Assembly: GCA_964579505.1 (NCBI GenBank)
Contig: CAZOGC010000002.1
Coordinates: 186,001 to 250,000 of the forward strand
DNA from: JAJYSO01 sp964579505
GTDB lineage: Bacteria > Bacteroidota > Bacteroidia > Flavobacteriales > Flavobacteriaceae
Direction: 5' to 3'
DNA length: 64,000 nt
The position numbers were made by a program, and so were the translations under genes. Below, in pieces: positions 36,301 through 44,140 of the stretch (its first letter is position 1; every line of letters begins with the position of its first letter). The notes below the pieces were generated by a model. The model was not told where the DNA came from. It did no database searches and was given only the letters and a program-made list of their open reading frames with translations.

Positions 36301-36561
36301 CAAGAAAAATTAGATCGATTTATAGAAAAAATGGAGCTAAAAGCTCAATTACACACCTCGGTAGATGTATATACGCCGCAGCAACTGTTTGTGGTGGTGT
36401 GGGGTTTTCATACACGAGAAGAGGTAGATCACTTTAAGGAGAAATTGACAAAAGAAAAAATTCTTCAACATAAAAAGGGTAGCTTTGTCATCTCTTCTAA
36501 GAATTATGGGGTTTTATTAATGCATAAGAACCTAGCAGAATATTTAAAAGAATTCAATTAA
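33373..36561 (+). CDS. sprE: Gliding / type IX secretion lipoprotein SprE (PorW-like)
   Basis: This TPR lipoprotein of the gliding and type IX secretion machinery has 1062 residues. The lipoprotein signal ends in ALAC (Cys27), followed by RKKDTWLSRNFHAMGAYYNILFHGDEAL, the conserved start of SprE/PorW. Residues about 109-235 are a low-complexity Asn/Tyr/Gly insert. Then come TPR-like repeats (AYLNQRQEEEALVPLNLAI, YYKKLDSMPQAVVYYNQAL and more) to about 960, and a short C-terminal domain. From memory, family members without the insert are roughly 850-900 residues. It lies 13 bp upstream of the bactofilin gene. A near-consensus box TATTTTTA with TTG 23 bp before lies at 33283-33316. Confidence 0.88.
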   Translation: MSWGQKTVSTAYKACLLFVIISVALACSRKKDTWLSRNFHAMGAYYNILFHGDEALDNGIKQLHQNYTDNYWKILPIERIQRREDSTKYGEMVSSIAKNALNQEEVATNNPNNPQNAFSNFKNPNRNNNFNSNPNYNNFNNSGRNYNNAAYSQNQNGYANSYNNNGYNTYNNNSYGYNSMGSRYNNGRQYENNTVNNYGRSNAYGNSYGNAYGGVRQNYGNSEYAYTGPDAGGIRGYSRGFRIGPSNLDGFDLNTTTVDQKFNRAEEKATKAIQKHSMLINGVEHNTQMGHAFLLLGKARYYDQRYFPALEAFNYTARKFNNESLIATARVWAEKVYLRLGDNERVAKNIETLLSGKYIPKSDTLKALSVTVQNYLNQGNLPATLHAFTWYYVDTAKIADALQHAYFKPETVVKASEALAQAYLNQRQEEEALVPLNLAIHTTKDKKKKGRLLYIKGQIFEKLGKVDSARTAFNDVIDLRRRSPRIYWIHAQMEKARLFDYQKKDAEVLLKRLKKLQKTHENRPYLDLIDYQLAAYYKKLDSMPQAVVYYNQALRTGTQDHGLLARIYRTLGNYNFEQAQYKTAAAYYDSTMVNLPASSLVYYKTRRRRLGLNEVIKYEDIATRNDSILYLVHLTPEERETYFQNYVDSMKTQAIAQIKQEKNKQRSASLKQTVARRQGNRSGFYFYNPTRVAMGLATFHQIWGNRSLQDNWRSEAGFIATNDTTKEQNSSAEGVMATIANNPAFKVQTYLDKIPEKRKEIDSLTKERNFAYYQLGIIYETRFNKHALAAQKLESLLQNQPEQQLILPAKYNLYKIYSAQGDKVKAQRWKDDILTNYPDSRYAKILRNPQSLRESVNNPEQIYAALYKQYEAGKYAIVLKKCEHYITQLNGAPVMPKLALLKATITGRLYGLKAYEKALNFVALTYPQSKEGKKAQKLVDETIPKLQETTFDKAVAGRYELVYTVASSARKTALIKQEKLDRFIEKMELKAQLHTSVDVYTPQQLFVVVWGFHTREEVDHFKEKLTKEKILQHKKGSFVISSKNYGVLLMHKNLAEYLKEFN
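33697..34077 (+). repeat. Asn/Tyr/Gly-rich low-complexity coding segment in sprE
   Basis: Codons for about residues 109-235 of SprE are dominated by AAT/AAC, TAT and GGT/GGC, giving recurring short units such as YNNNGYN, NNSYGYN, NAYGNSYGN. The flanking sequence returns to ordinary composition. The frame is intact. The composition resembles prion-like, self-associating segments. Confidence 0.85.
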
Positions 36562-36574
36562 TAAACGTAAAGAA

Positions 36575-36991
36575 ATGTTTTCAGAAGGCAAAAAAACAAA
36601 GGGAAGTACTACAAATACTCACGAGCAAAACAAAATAGCACAAGGCACTAAACTAGTGGGAGATATTGAAGCCGAAGGCTGCTTTCGCATAGAAGGCACC
36701 TTGGTAGGAAATTTAAAAACTCCTTCAAAAATTGTGGTGAGTAAAACGGGTACTATTGAGGGAGATGTGGTATGTGGAGATGCTGATATTGAGGGCTCTT
36801 TTACGGGCACACTTACCGTAAAAAACAATTTAAATTTAAAAGCTACTTGTACGATACAAGGAGAGGTAACTACCGGAAAACTATCGGTAGAGCCGGGCGC
36901 CAACCTTAATGGCTCCTGCACAATGAAAGGCGCTGTAAAAACATTAAAAGATGAGTCAAAAGGATCCCGACAAAAAGAAAAGTCCGCTTAG
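36575..36991 (+). CDS. Bactofilin (polymer-forming cytoskeletal protein)
   Basis: This 138-residue protein has a single bactofilin beta-helix core: TKLVGDIEAEGCFRIEGTLVGNLKTPSKIVVSKTGTIEGDVVCGDADIEGSFTGTLTVKNNLNLKATCTIQGEVTTGKLSVEPGANLNG, with short charged tails. Bactofilins form non-nucleotide filaments at membranes and direct wall or motility proteins. It lies between sprE and the ATP synthase genes. Its 3' end overlaps the atpZ-like gene by 41 nt. Confidence 0.92.
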   Translation: MFSEGKKTKGSTTNTHEQNKIAQGTKLVGDIEAEGCFRIEGTLVGNLKTPSKIVVSKTGTIEGDVVCGDADIEGSFTGTLTVKNNLNLKATCTIQGEVTTGKLSVEPGANLNGSCTMKGAVKTLKDESKGSRQKEKSA

Positions 36992-37196
36992 AAAATATGC
37001 TGAGCTTTCAGGTATAGGTTTTCAAATGGCCGCTACCATTTTTGTCTGTGCTTGGATTGGCCGAAAGTTAGACCAACACTTTCAAACACAGAAAGAGTGG
37101 TTTACTATTGGGTTTGTTTTATTTGGGGTGTTTGCTTCGCTTTATCTGGTTATTCAACAGCTAAAAGCCATTAAAAAGAGAGATAGAGAAGATTAA
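36951..37196 (+). CDS. AtpZ/AtpI-like ATP synthase accessory protein
   Basis: This 81-residue membrane protein has two helices (SGIGFQMAATIFVCAWIGRKLDQHF and FTIGFVLFGVFASLYLVIQQL), the AtpZ/AtpI (F0F1-ATPase assembly) pattern, with a basic N-terminus (DPDKKKSPLRKYAEL). It is the first gene of the ATP synthase cluster and overlaps the end of the bactofilin gene. AtpI-type proteins help assemble the c-ring. Confidence 0.85.
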   Translation: MSQKDPDKKKSPLRKYAELSGIGFQMAATIFVCAWIGRKLDQHFQTQKEWFTIGFVLFGVFASLYLVIQQLKAIKKRDRED

Positions 37197-37601
37197 ATGA
37201 AGAAAATTTTATTCAGAACGCTGGGAATGTTCCTCTTGGCCGGGCTTTTTTATGTAGCACAACGGTATTTGCTCGTTACCTATATTGAGACACCCAAACT
37301 GTCTTTTCTCAATTTTAGTTATACCGCCAATTTTGTAGCTACATTTCTTATTATAAGCCTACTTTTTGGCATGCGGCATGTGGCAAAAGACTCGTTGGGG
37401 TTTATGTATATGGTCTTGGGAGTTCTTAAGGTTATTTTCTTTTTGGTCTTAGCAAAGACCTCCGGGTATAGTTTAGGTAAACCTATCTTTTTTCACTTTT
37501 TTATTCCCTATGTGTGGGGTACGCTTATTGAAGTACTCTTCCTTATTCAACTTTTAAGGCTCCCCAATACCAACAATATCAACGATTTAGATAAAAGTTA
37601 A
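37197..37601 (+). CDS. DUF6168-like four-helix membrane protein in ATP synthase operon
   Basis: This 134-residue protein has four predicted membrane helices (FRTLGMFLLAGLFYVAQRYL; NFVATFLIISLLFGM; LGVLKVIFFLVLA; IEVLFLIQLLRL). Its start directly abuts the stop of the atpZ-like gene. The position and topology fit the AtpI-like subunit of Bacteroidota ATP synthase loci, probably DUF6168. It probably helps F0 assembly; this is inferred from place alone. Confidence 0.75.
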   Translation: MKKILFRTLGMFLLAGLFYVAQRYLLVTYIETPKLSFLNFSYTANFVATFLIISLLFGMRHVAKDSLGFMYMVLGVLKVIFFLVLAKTSGYSLGKPIFFHFFIPYVWGTLIEVLFLIQLLRLPNTNNINDLDKS

Positions 37602-37614
37602 AGTTCTTGTTGAT

Positions 37615-37648
37615 TTGTGTTTTTTGTAGAGTTATTTATCTATATTTG
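37615..37648 (+). promoter_or_regulatory. Promoter upstream of atpB
   Basis: TTG (37615-37617) is followed 23 bp later by TATATTTG (37641-37648), an exact -7 box. It lies in the 82-bp gap between the AtpI-like gene and atpB and gives the structural genes their own start. Confidence 0.65.
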
Positions 37649-37683
37649 CACCCAATTTTGAGGATTAAAAATTTCTTCTAAAA

Positions 37684-38793
37684 ATGCACAAAAAACACAT
37701 TCTACCGGTCGTGATGGCAGGATTGTTTATCCTGATGTCATCCTTCTCTTTTGCCCAAGAAAACACTGCAGAAAATCATCAGCAGGAAGAACGAGCACAC
37801 AGAAAAGAAGAAATGCATGAAGTTATTCATCACCACCTTCGGGATGCTTATTATTTTGATCTTTTCTCTATAGAATCGACCGGCAAGCACGTTGGATTTC
37901 CGCTTCCGGTCATTTTAATAGATAATGGTCTCCATATCTTTTCTTCAGCACGTTTTAACAGAGGAAAAAGCGTAGCAGAAGTTGACGGACAACACTACAA
38001 ATTGTATCACAGTAAAGTTTTTAAGACCGATGCCAGTGGTACCTTGCATTTTGGTGAGGATGGTTTTCCAACCAATGCGCAACCCATAGATATTTCTATA
38101 ACCAAAGGCGTAGTGGTTATTGCGTTGGTTTGTCTTGTCCTTTTCCTTGTCTTTAGAGGAATGGCAAAATCGTACAAGAAAGGCGATGGGTTGCCCAAAG
38201 GATTTAATCGCTTGCTAGAGCCCATGGTTGTATATGTGCGCGATGAAATGGCTAAACCCACTATTGGTCCGGAGTATAAGCGGTTTATGAGCTATTTGCT
38301 AACCGTTTTCTTCTTTATTTTAGTGATGAATCTTTTGGGAATGCTTCCCTTTGGAGTTAATATTACCGGAAATATAACGATCACCTTTACCCTCGCAATT
38401 ATTACCTTTTTTATTACTCAGTTCTCCGGAAATAAACATTACTGGGGACACGTATTCTGGTTTCCAAACGTGCCGGTAATTGTAAAAATCATCTTGATTC
38501 CTATTGAAATTTTAGGCTTGTTTACCAAACCATTCGCTTTAATGATGCGACTTTTTGCTAACATGACGGCGGGGCACGTGGTAACGCTTACGTTCTTAGG
38601 TCTTATTGTATTATATAACACCTGGGTTGCCGGGGTTGGCTCTTTTGCCTTCACCATTTTTATCAACCTAATTGAAATATTAGTTGCCTTTATTCAGGCA
38701 TATGTATTCACCTTATTAAGCGCGCTATATTTTGGCGATGCGGTGGTAAAACACGAGGAAGAACACGAAGAAAACGAATTGGCAGTAGCCTAA
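37684..38793 (+). CDS. atpB: ATP synthase F0 subunit a
   Basis: This proton-channel subunit has 369 residues. It has a signal-like N-terminus (MAGLFILMSSFSFAQE) and a His-rich periplasmic extension (about 20-130), usual for Bacteroidota AtpB. The core membrane part begins at about 140; the essential Arg is in KPFALMMRLFANMTAGHVV and a conserved C-terminal helix LVAFIQAYVFTLLSALYFGDAV follows. With AtpE it forms the proton path of the synthase. Confidence 0.95.
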   Translation: MHKKHILPVVMAGLFILMSSFSFAQENTAENHQQEERAHRKEEMHEVIHHHLRDAYYFDLFSIESTGKHVGFPLPVILIDNGLHIFSSARFNRGKSVAEVDGQHYKLYHSKVFKTDASGTLHFGEDGFPTNAQPIDISITKGVVVIALVCLVLFLVFRGMAKSYKKGDGLPKGFNRLLEPMVVYVRDEMAKPTIGPEYKRFMSYLLTVFFFILVMNLLGMLPFGVNITGNITITFTLAIITFFITQFSGNKHYWGHVFWFPNVPVIVKIILIPIEILGLFTKPFALMMRLFANMTAGHVVTLTFLGLIVLYNTWVAGVGSFAFTIFINLIEILVAFIQAYVFTLLSALYFGDAVVKHEEEHEENELAVA

Positions 38794-38839
38794 TAATAAG
38801 AATAAGTAAAGTTGAAGTTTAATTTTTAAATTGTTAGTT

Positions 38840-39034
38840 ATGAGTATCCCAGTAATGGTAGGTGCAGGTTTAATAACCATCGGAGCCGGAATTGGACTAG
38901 GATTGATTGGTAAAGGTGCTATGGAAGGTATCGCCCGTCAACCCGAAGCAAGTTCAAAAATTCAGGTAAATATGATTATTATTGCCGCCCTTCTTGAAGG
39001 TATTGCTTTTGCAGCGTTAGTATTAACGATGTAA
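38840..39034 (+). CDS. atpE: ATP synthase F0 subunit c
   Basis: This 64-residue, two-helix subunit of the rotor ring starts at ATG 38840 (MSIPVMVGAGLI); an upstream TTG is not favoured. The loop RQPEASSKIQ contacts the gamma subunit. The ion-binding Glu is in ALLEGIAFAAL, a proton-type pattern without the usual sodium-site residues. A 16-bp perfect hairpin starts 13 bp after the stop. Confidence 0.96.
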   Translation: MSIPVMVGAGLITIGAGIGLGLIGKGAMEGIARQPEASSKIQVNMIIIAALLEGIAFAALVLTM

Positions 39035-39047
39035 GAACAAACAACAC

Positions 39048-39084
39048 ACTCTTCTTTTATAGCGGTTGGCTATAAAAGAAGAGT
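39048..39084 (+). promoter_or_regulatory. Perfect 16-bp hairpin between atpE and atpF
   Basis: Left arm 39048-39063, five-base loop GGTTG at 39064-39068, right arm 39069-39084, with all 16 positions paired, followed by CTTTTAAAAAA. It sits inside the ATP synthase operon, so it may be a partial terminator or a stabiliser of the atpB-atpE message 3' end, adjusting c-subunit amounts. Confidence 0.8.
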
Positions 39085-39119
39085 CTTTTAAAAAAATAAA
39101 TTTCTGAAAATCAAAAAAT

Positions 39120-39617
39120 ATGGGAATTTTACACGATTTTTCATTCGGGTTGTTTTTTTGGCAAGCCATTCTTGTCATCATCTTAATTATTATTTTAAGA
39201 AAATATGCTTGGGGGCCTATTCTTACCGCCCTTAACGATCGTGAAGACGGTATTCGCAAAGCCTTAGAATCTGCTGAAAAAGCGCGTATGGAGATGGATA
39301 AACTCCAATCCGATAACGAGCAGCTTATTCGCAAAGCTCGTGAAGAACGTGACGAAATGCTAAAAGAAGCTCGTCAAATTAAAGAACGTATGATTGCGGA
39401 GGCCTCTGGTGAAGCAGAAGCAAAAGCCAATGCAATTATTACCCGTGCTAAAGAAGCTATTGAGGCTGAAAAACAAACCGCAATGGCCGATATTAAGGCA
39501 CAAATGGCAGATTTATCTATAGAAATTGCAGAAAAAGTAGTGCGTCATGAGCTAGATAGCAAAGACAAACAAATGCAATTGGTAGATAATATGCTAGAAA
39601 AAGTTACCCTAAACTAA
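39120..39617 (+). CDS. atpF: ATP synthase F0 subunit b
   Basis: This 165-residue peripheral stalk protein has an N-terminal membrane helix (FGLFFWQAILVIILIIILRKYAWGPI), then a long charged coiled coil to the C-terminus (KALESAEKARMEMDKLQSDNEQLIRKAREERDEMLKE...). The family pattern and length are normal. It dimerises and ties the a subunit to delta and alpha. Confidence 0.95.
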   Translation: MGILHDFSFGLFFWQAILVIILIIILRKYAWGPILTALNDREDGIRKALESAEKARMEMDKLQSDNEQLIRKAREERDEMLKEARQIKERMIAEASGEAEAKANAIITRAKEAIEAEKQTAMADIKAQMADLSIEIAEKVVRHELDSKDKQMQLVDNMLEKVTLN

Positions 39618-39624
39618 TACAACC

Positions 39625-40170
39625 ATGGCCGGAAAACGCGCAGCACAACGTTATGCCAAAGCCTTGTTGTCTTTGGCTTCTGAACAAAATCAACTCGATG
39701 CGATTGATGCCGATATTCGACTGATAGACCAAACCGTTGTCGACAGTAAAGATTTACGGGTAATGTTGAAGAGTCCAATCATTAAAAGCGAATTAAAACA
39801 GGCTTGTCTTCATCAAATTTTTAAAGGGGTTAATCCGTTAGTAACTAATCTTTTTGAAGTGCTTCTTCAAAATAAACGGATAAACCTTCTACCCGATGTG
39901 GTAAAAGCCTTTATTGGTTTAGTTGATAAATTAAACAATGTAACCACAGCAAAAGTAACGACCGCTGTGCCGTTAGATGCTGATATGGAAGCCAAAATTA
40001 GGCAAAAAATAAAAGAAATTACCGGCGATGAAGCTACGCTGGTAAAACATATAGATGAAAATATCTTGGGAGGGTTTGTATTGCGTATAGACGATTTACA
40101 ATACGATGCCAGTATCTCAGGCAAATTAACTAGTTTACAACAAAAGTTTAAACAGAGCGCATACCAATAA
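39625..40170 (+). CDS. atpH: ATP synthase F1 subunit delta
   Basis: This 181-residue stalk subunit has an N-terminal helical domain (RAAQRYAKALLSLASEQNQLDAI) and a C-terminal domain with ILGGFVLRIDDLQYDASISGKL, the OSCP/delta signature. It starts 7 bp after atpF. It connects the b stalk to the top of the alpha3-beta3 head. Confidence 0.94.
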   Translation: MAGKRAAQRYAKALLSLASEQNQLDAIDADIRLIDQTVVDSKDLRVMLKSPIIKSELKQACLHQIFKGVNPLVTNLFEVLLQNKRINLLPDVVKAFIGLVDKLNNVTTAKVTTAVPLDADMEAKIRQKIKEITGDEATLVKHIDENILGGFVLRIDDLQYDASISGKLTSLQQKFKQSAYQ

Positions 40171-40176
40171 GGAGGC

Positions 40177-40199
40177 TCGTTGGGGTGGAAACACCACGA
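40177..40199 (+). promoter_or_regulatory. GNRA-capped stem-loop in the atpH-atpA gap
   Basis: TCGT-TGG-GGTG-GAAA-CACC-ACGA: TCGT pairs with ACGA, GGTG with CACC, capped by the GNRA loop GAAA, with a three-base bulge. It lies 16 bp before the atpA ATG, just after a strong GGAGG (40171-40174 region). It may shape translation of atpA. Confidence 0.45.
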
Positions 40200-40215
40200 A
40201 ACATAATCTAAAGTT

Positions 40216-41793
40216 ATGGCAGAAATTAAGCCCGCTGAAGTTTCAGCAATTTTAAAGAAACAGCTCACAAATTTTGATGACAAAGCTTCATTAAACGAAG
40301 TAGGAACCGTACTTACTGTTGGTGATGGTATTGCCAATGTCTACGGCTTGTCTAACGCCGAATACGGTGAGATTGTTGAATTTGAAGGAGGAATGGAAGG
40401 CCTAATCCTTAACCTAGAGGAAGATAGTGTAGGGGTTACCTTGTTTGGCTCTTCTAAAGAAATTAGTGAAGGAGACACGGTAAAACGTACCGGCCGTATT
40501 GCTTCTATAGAAGTAGGCGATGGTATTGTAGGACGTGTTGTAAACACCTTGGGGCAACCCATTGATGGAAAAGGTGCTATTACCGGAGAAAAGGTGCAAA
40601 TGCCTTTAGAGCGTAAAGCTCCGGGAGTAATTTTCCGTGAACCGGTAAAAACCCCGCTACAAACAGGTATTAAAGCTATTGATGCAATGGTACCGATTGG
40701 CCGCGGACAGCGTGAATTGGTTATTGGTGACCGTCAAACCGGAAAAACGACCGTTTGTGTAGATACTATTCTTAACCAAAAAGAATTTTACGATGCCGGA
40801 GAACCCGTGTATTGTATTTATGTGGCTATTGGTCAAAAAGCTTCTACGGTAGCAGCTATTGCTAATACGTTGAAAGAAAAAGGCGCTTTAGACTATACCA
40901 TTATTGTAGCAGCTAATGCCTCAGATCCGGCTCCTATGCAGGTATATGCTCCATTGGCCGGTGCGGCTATTGGCGAGTATTTTCGTGATACAGGTCGTCA
41001 AGCATTAATTATTTATGATGATTTGTCTAAACAAGCAGTGGCTTATCGTGAGGTGTCGTTGTTATTGCGTCGTCCACCAGGTCGTGAAGCTTACCCCGGA
41101 GACGTGTTTTACTTGCACTCTCGTTTGCTAGAACGCGCTGCTAAAATTGTGGGCGATGATACCATTGCACAACAAATGAATGACCTTCCGGAAGGCCTAA
41201 AAGGAAAAGTAAAAGGAGGGGGTTCTTTAACTGCATTGCCTATTATTGAAACCCAAGCAGGAGACGTTTCAGCGTATATTCCTACCAACGTAATTTCTAT
41301 TACTGATGGACAAATTTTCTTAACCTCAGACTTGTTTAACTCAGGGGTTCGTCCGGCAATTAATGTAGGTATTTCGGTATCTCGTGTGGGAGGTTCTGCA
41401 CAGATCAAATCTATGAAAAAAGTGGCCGGTACCTTAAAACTAGACCAAGCACAATACCGCGAGTTAGAGGCATTTGCTAAGTTTGGTTCAGACCTAGATG
41501 CCGCGACCATGAATACGATTGAAAAAGGAAAGCGAAATGTTGAGATCTTGAAACAAGGTCAAAACGATCCTTATCCGGTAGAAAATCAGGTGGCAATTGT
41601 GTATGCAGGGTCTAAAAACTTGTTGAAAAATGTTCCGGTAGATAAAGTAAAAGAATTTGAACGCGATTATTTAGAGTTTTTAGATACTACACATCGCGAT
41701 ACGTTAGATGCATTAAAAGGCGGAAAATTAACAGACGAAGTAGTAGAAGTATTGCAAAACGCAGCGAAAGAAATTTCAGCAAAATATAACTAA
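40216..41793 (+). CDS. atpA: ATP synthase F1 subunit alpha
   Basis: This 525-residue non-catalytic nucleotide-binding subunit has a P-loop GDRQTGKTTV (about 176-185), RRPPGREAYPGDVFYLHSRLLERAA with the arginine-finger region, and PTNVISITDGQIFL and GVRPAINVGISVSRVGG, the ATPase alpha/beta signature region. The catalytic beta gene (atpD) and atpC are not in this cluster. Confidence 0.97.
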   Translation: MAEIKPAEVSAILKKQLTNFDDKASLNEVGTVLTVGDGIANVYGLSNAEYGEIVEFEGGMEGLILNLEEDSVGVTLFGSSKEISEGDTVKRTGRIASIEVGDGIVGRVVNTLGQPIDGKGAITGEKVQMPLERKAPGVIFREPVKTPLQTGIKAIDAMVPIGRGQRELVIGDRQTGKTTVCVDTILNQKEFYDAGEPVYCIYVAIGQKASTVAAIANTLKEKGALDYTIIVAANASDPAPMQVYAPLAGAAIGEYFRDTGRQALIIYDDLSKQAVAYREVSLLLRRPPGREAYPGDVFYLHSRLLERAAKIVGDDTIAQQMNDLPEGLKGKVKGGGSLTALPIIETQAGDVSAYIPTNVISITDGQIFLTSDLFNSGVRPAINVGISVSRVGGSAQIKSMKKVAGTLKLDQAQYRELEAFAKFGSDLDAATMNTIEKGKRNVEILKQGQNDPYPVENQVAIVYAGSKNLLKNVPVDKVKEFERDYLEFLDTTHRDTLDALKGGKLTDEVVEVLQNAAKEISAKYN

Positions 41794-41834
41794 AGAGAAA
41801 CTTCCGTTAGCGGAAACTTTAAGGTGCTTTTAGT

Positions 41835-42698
41835 ATGGCTAACTTAAAAGAATTACGAAACAGAATAGGGTCAGTATCGTCAACGATGCAGATTACCAAT
41901 GCTATGAAAATGGTATCGGCTGCTAAGTTGAGTAAGGCGCAAGAAGCTATTACGGCTATGCGCCCTTATGCAGACAAATTAACTGAACTCTTGCAGAGCC
42001 TTAGCGCTTCTAGTGATGGTGCCAACAGCAAATACGCTCAAGTGCGCGAAGGAAACAATGTTTTAATTGTGGCTATTTCTTCTAATAGAGGGTTGGCCGG
42101 TGCATTTAATTCTAATATTGTGAAACGCGTAAATCAATTGGCGCAGCACGAATTTATTGGAAAAAATGTAGAAGTAATTTGTTTAGGGAAAAAAGCCGGT
42201 GATGTATTGAAAAAATCATTGTTGATTACCGATACCAACACCGATATTTTTGACGACTTATCGTTTGAAAATGTAGCTGAAATTGCGGAAAATTTTATGG
42301 ATGATTTTGTAAATGAAACCTATGATGAAGTAGTATTTGTTTACAACAAGTTTGTCAATGCCGCTACACAAGAAGTTATTACAGAACCTTTTTTGCCGGT
42401 TGTACCGAAGGAAGAAGAGCAAGACGTTCAAACTACGGTTGATTATATTTTTGAGCCTGAACAAGAACGCATTATTCAGGAATTGATTCCAAAATCATTA
42501 AAAATGCAGTTGTTCAAAGCACTTCGCGACTCGGTAGCTTCTGAGCACGGTGCCCGTATGACGGCCATGCATAAAGCCACCGATAATGCTACTGCCTTGA
42601 AACACGACTTAACCTTGGCTTATAACAAAGCACGTCAGGCAGCTATTACAAATGAAATTTTAGAAATTGTAGGGGGAGCCGAAGCGTTGAATAACTAA
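41835..42698 (+). CDS. atpG: ATP synthase F1 subunit gamma
   Basis: This 287-residue central shaft subunit has long N- and C-terminal helices (NLKELRNRIGSVSSTMQITNAMKMVSAAKL; MHKATDNATALKHDLTLAYNKARQAAITNEILEIVGGAEAL), which carry the family signature at the C-terminus. SSNRGLAGAFN lies in the globular domain. It is the last gene of the cluster, 41 bp after atpA (a weak TTCCG-TTAG-CGGAA hairpin lies between). Confidence 0.96.
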   Translation: MANLKELRNRIGSVSSTMQITNAMKMVSAAKLSKAQEAITAMRPYADKLTELLQSLSASSDGANSKYAQVREGNNVLIVAISSNRGLAGAFNSNIVKRVNQLAQHEFIGKNVEVICLGKKAGDVLKKSLLITDTNTDIFDDLSFENVAEIAENFMDDFVNETYDEVVFVYNKFVNAATQEVITEPFLPVVPKEEEQDVQTTVDYIFEPEQERIIQELIPKSLKMQLFKALRDSVASEHGARMTAMHKATDNATALKHDLTLAYNKARQAAITNEILEIVGGAEALNN

Positions 42699-42720
42699 AC
42701 CGGCTTCACTTTAAAAATAT

Positions 42721-42753
42721 AAAGGAGAATTTCTCGAGAAATTCTCCTTTTTT
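42721..42753. terminator. Bidirectional terminator between atpG and hemF
   Basis: A perfect 30-bp palindrome (42721-42750, centre TCGA) begins with AAAGGAGAAT and ends ATTCTCCTTT, giving T-runs on both strands. It lies 22 bp after the atpG stop and 20 bp after the convergent hemF stop, so it can end both operons. Confidence 0.9.
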
Positions 42754-42772
42754 GTTAGGGTTTATGTAAAGA

Positions 42773-43675
42773 TTATACCCACTCTCGAGGATGTTGAAGC
42801 ACGTTCACCAATTCTTCTTCCATACTTCCCGAAGCCGGATGATAATTGTATTTCCAACGTACAATAGGAGGAAGGCTCATCAAGATGCTTTCTATTCTTC
42901 CATTTGATTTTAAGCCGAAGAGGGTTCCTTTATCGTGCACCAAATTAAATTCGACGTAGCGTCCACGACGAATTTCTTGCCATTCTTTGTGTCGACTGGT
43001 GAATGGAAAATCTTTTCGCTTTTCTAAAATAGGCAAATAAGCGTTTATAAAGCTGTTTCCTACTTCTGAGACAAAGTTATACCAGTCATCTACCGTTCGT
43101 TCTTTAGAGGGCTTTAAATAATCAAAAAATAAACCACCAATTCCACGTGCTTCTTCTCGATGTACATTCCAAAAATAGGCATCGCACTCTTTTTTAAATT
43201 TGGGGTAAAACGACGGGTCGTGCTTATCGCACGCATTTTTACAAATCATATGAAAGTGGCGAGCGTCATCTTCATTTAAATAATAAGGCGTTAAATCTTG
43301 CCCTCCTCCAAACCATTGGTCTATCGTTTGTCCTTGTTTATCATACATTTCAAAATACCGCCAATTGGCATGAACGGTAGGAGCCATCGGATTTTTCGGA
43401 TGTAAAACTAGACTCAATCCGCAGGCAAAAAAATCGACATCACCCACGTTGAAATATTGTTGTAAAGCCGGACTTAGTGGGCCGTGTACCTTTGAAATAT
43501 TCACTCCTCCACGCTCAATTATTTGTCCGTTTTCTAAGACCCGTGTTTTTCCGCCCCCGCCGCCTTCGCGCTTCCAGTCGTCTTCTACAAATTTAGCTTT
43601 CCCTTCCATCATTTCTAATGCGCCGGTAATCTCATTTTGTAGATTTTGTATATAGGTGTAAAATTTATCTTTCAT
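42773..43675 (-). CDS. hemF: Oxygen-dependent coproporphyrinogen III oxidase
   Basis: This cytosolic enzyme of heme synthesis, 300 residues, oxidises coproporphyrinogen III to protoporphyrinogen IX. Signatures are VHGPLSPALQ, NPMAPTVHANWRYFE, WFGGGQDLTPYYLNEDDARHFH and the C-terminal YVEFNLVHDKGTLFGLKSNGRIESILMSLPP. It needs O2, so the organism makes heme under aerobic conditions. Confidence 0.96.
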   Translation of the reverse strand: MKDKFYTYIQNLQNEITGALEMMEGKAKFVEDDWKREGGGGGKTRVLENGQIIERGGVNISKVHGPLSPALQQYFNVGDVDFFACGLSLVLHPKNPMAPTVHANWRYFEMYDKQGQTIDQWFGGGQDLTPYYLNEDDARHFHMICKNACDKHDPSFYPKFKKECDAYFWNVHREEARGIGGLFFDYLKPSKERTVDDWYNFVSEVGNSFINAYLPILEKRKDFPFTSRHKEWQEIRRGRYVEFNLVHDKGTLFGLKSNGRIESILMSLPPIVRWKYNYHPASGSMEEELVNVLQHPREWV

Positions 43676-44140
43676 TGTGTTCCGTTTTTTTGATAAACTG
43701 GAATATACACATAACTATTTAATAATGAGTTTTTTACAATATTTTATAGCTAGGTGTGTTAAACAGTTTTTATGATAGAATTTATAAAAGTCATACGTGC
43801 TTCAAAGGTACTATACAAAGCTTCAAAACGTGTTTGTTTTTTAAAAAAATATTTTGGATTTATACTTTGTGAATGCAGGTTTATTTTTATCAATTTAAAC
43901 CTGCTGAGAGATTTTTGCAGTGCTTATAGCTATTTCTTTATTCTTAATTGGCCTATGGAGCGTGTTTGTTTTCAAACGATTTTCTGATTATTTTTTATGG
44001 ATAAGATAACAGATCCATAGTATTCTTTTTCGAGCTGATTTTGCGGTTATTAAATTAGCTTTTTCAGGATGAACAATTTAGCGCTACATAATGTATCTTT
44101 GCATTTATTTTTAAGTTCAATTTTTTATACGAATAAAGTA
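43676..44140. other. Intergenic region between hemF and ybeY
   Basis: About 460 bp, AT-rich, between divergent genes. The only regulatory signal I can see is an exact -7 box TATCTTTG at 44094-44101, about 40 bp before ybeY. A 71-codon frame (43772-43987) is Cys/Phe-rich and has no family resemblance; I do not call it a gene. Confidence 0.55.

Noticed and set aside
43772..43987. 71-codon frame between hemF and ybeY
   Set aside because: It has a Phe/Cys-rich, unordered composition, no family resemblance and no promoter or ribosome-binding signal.
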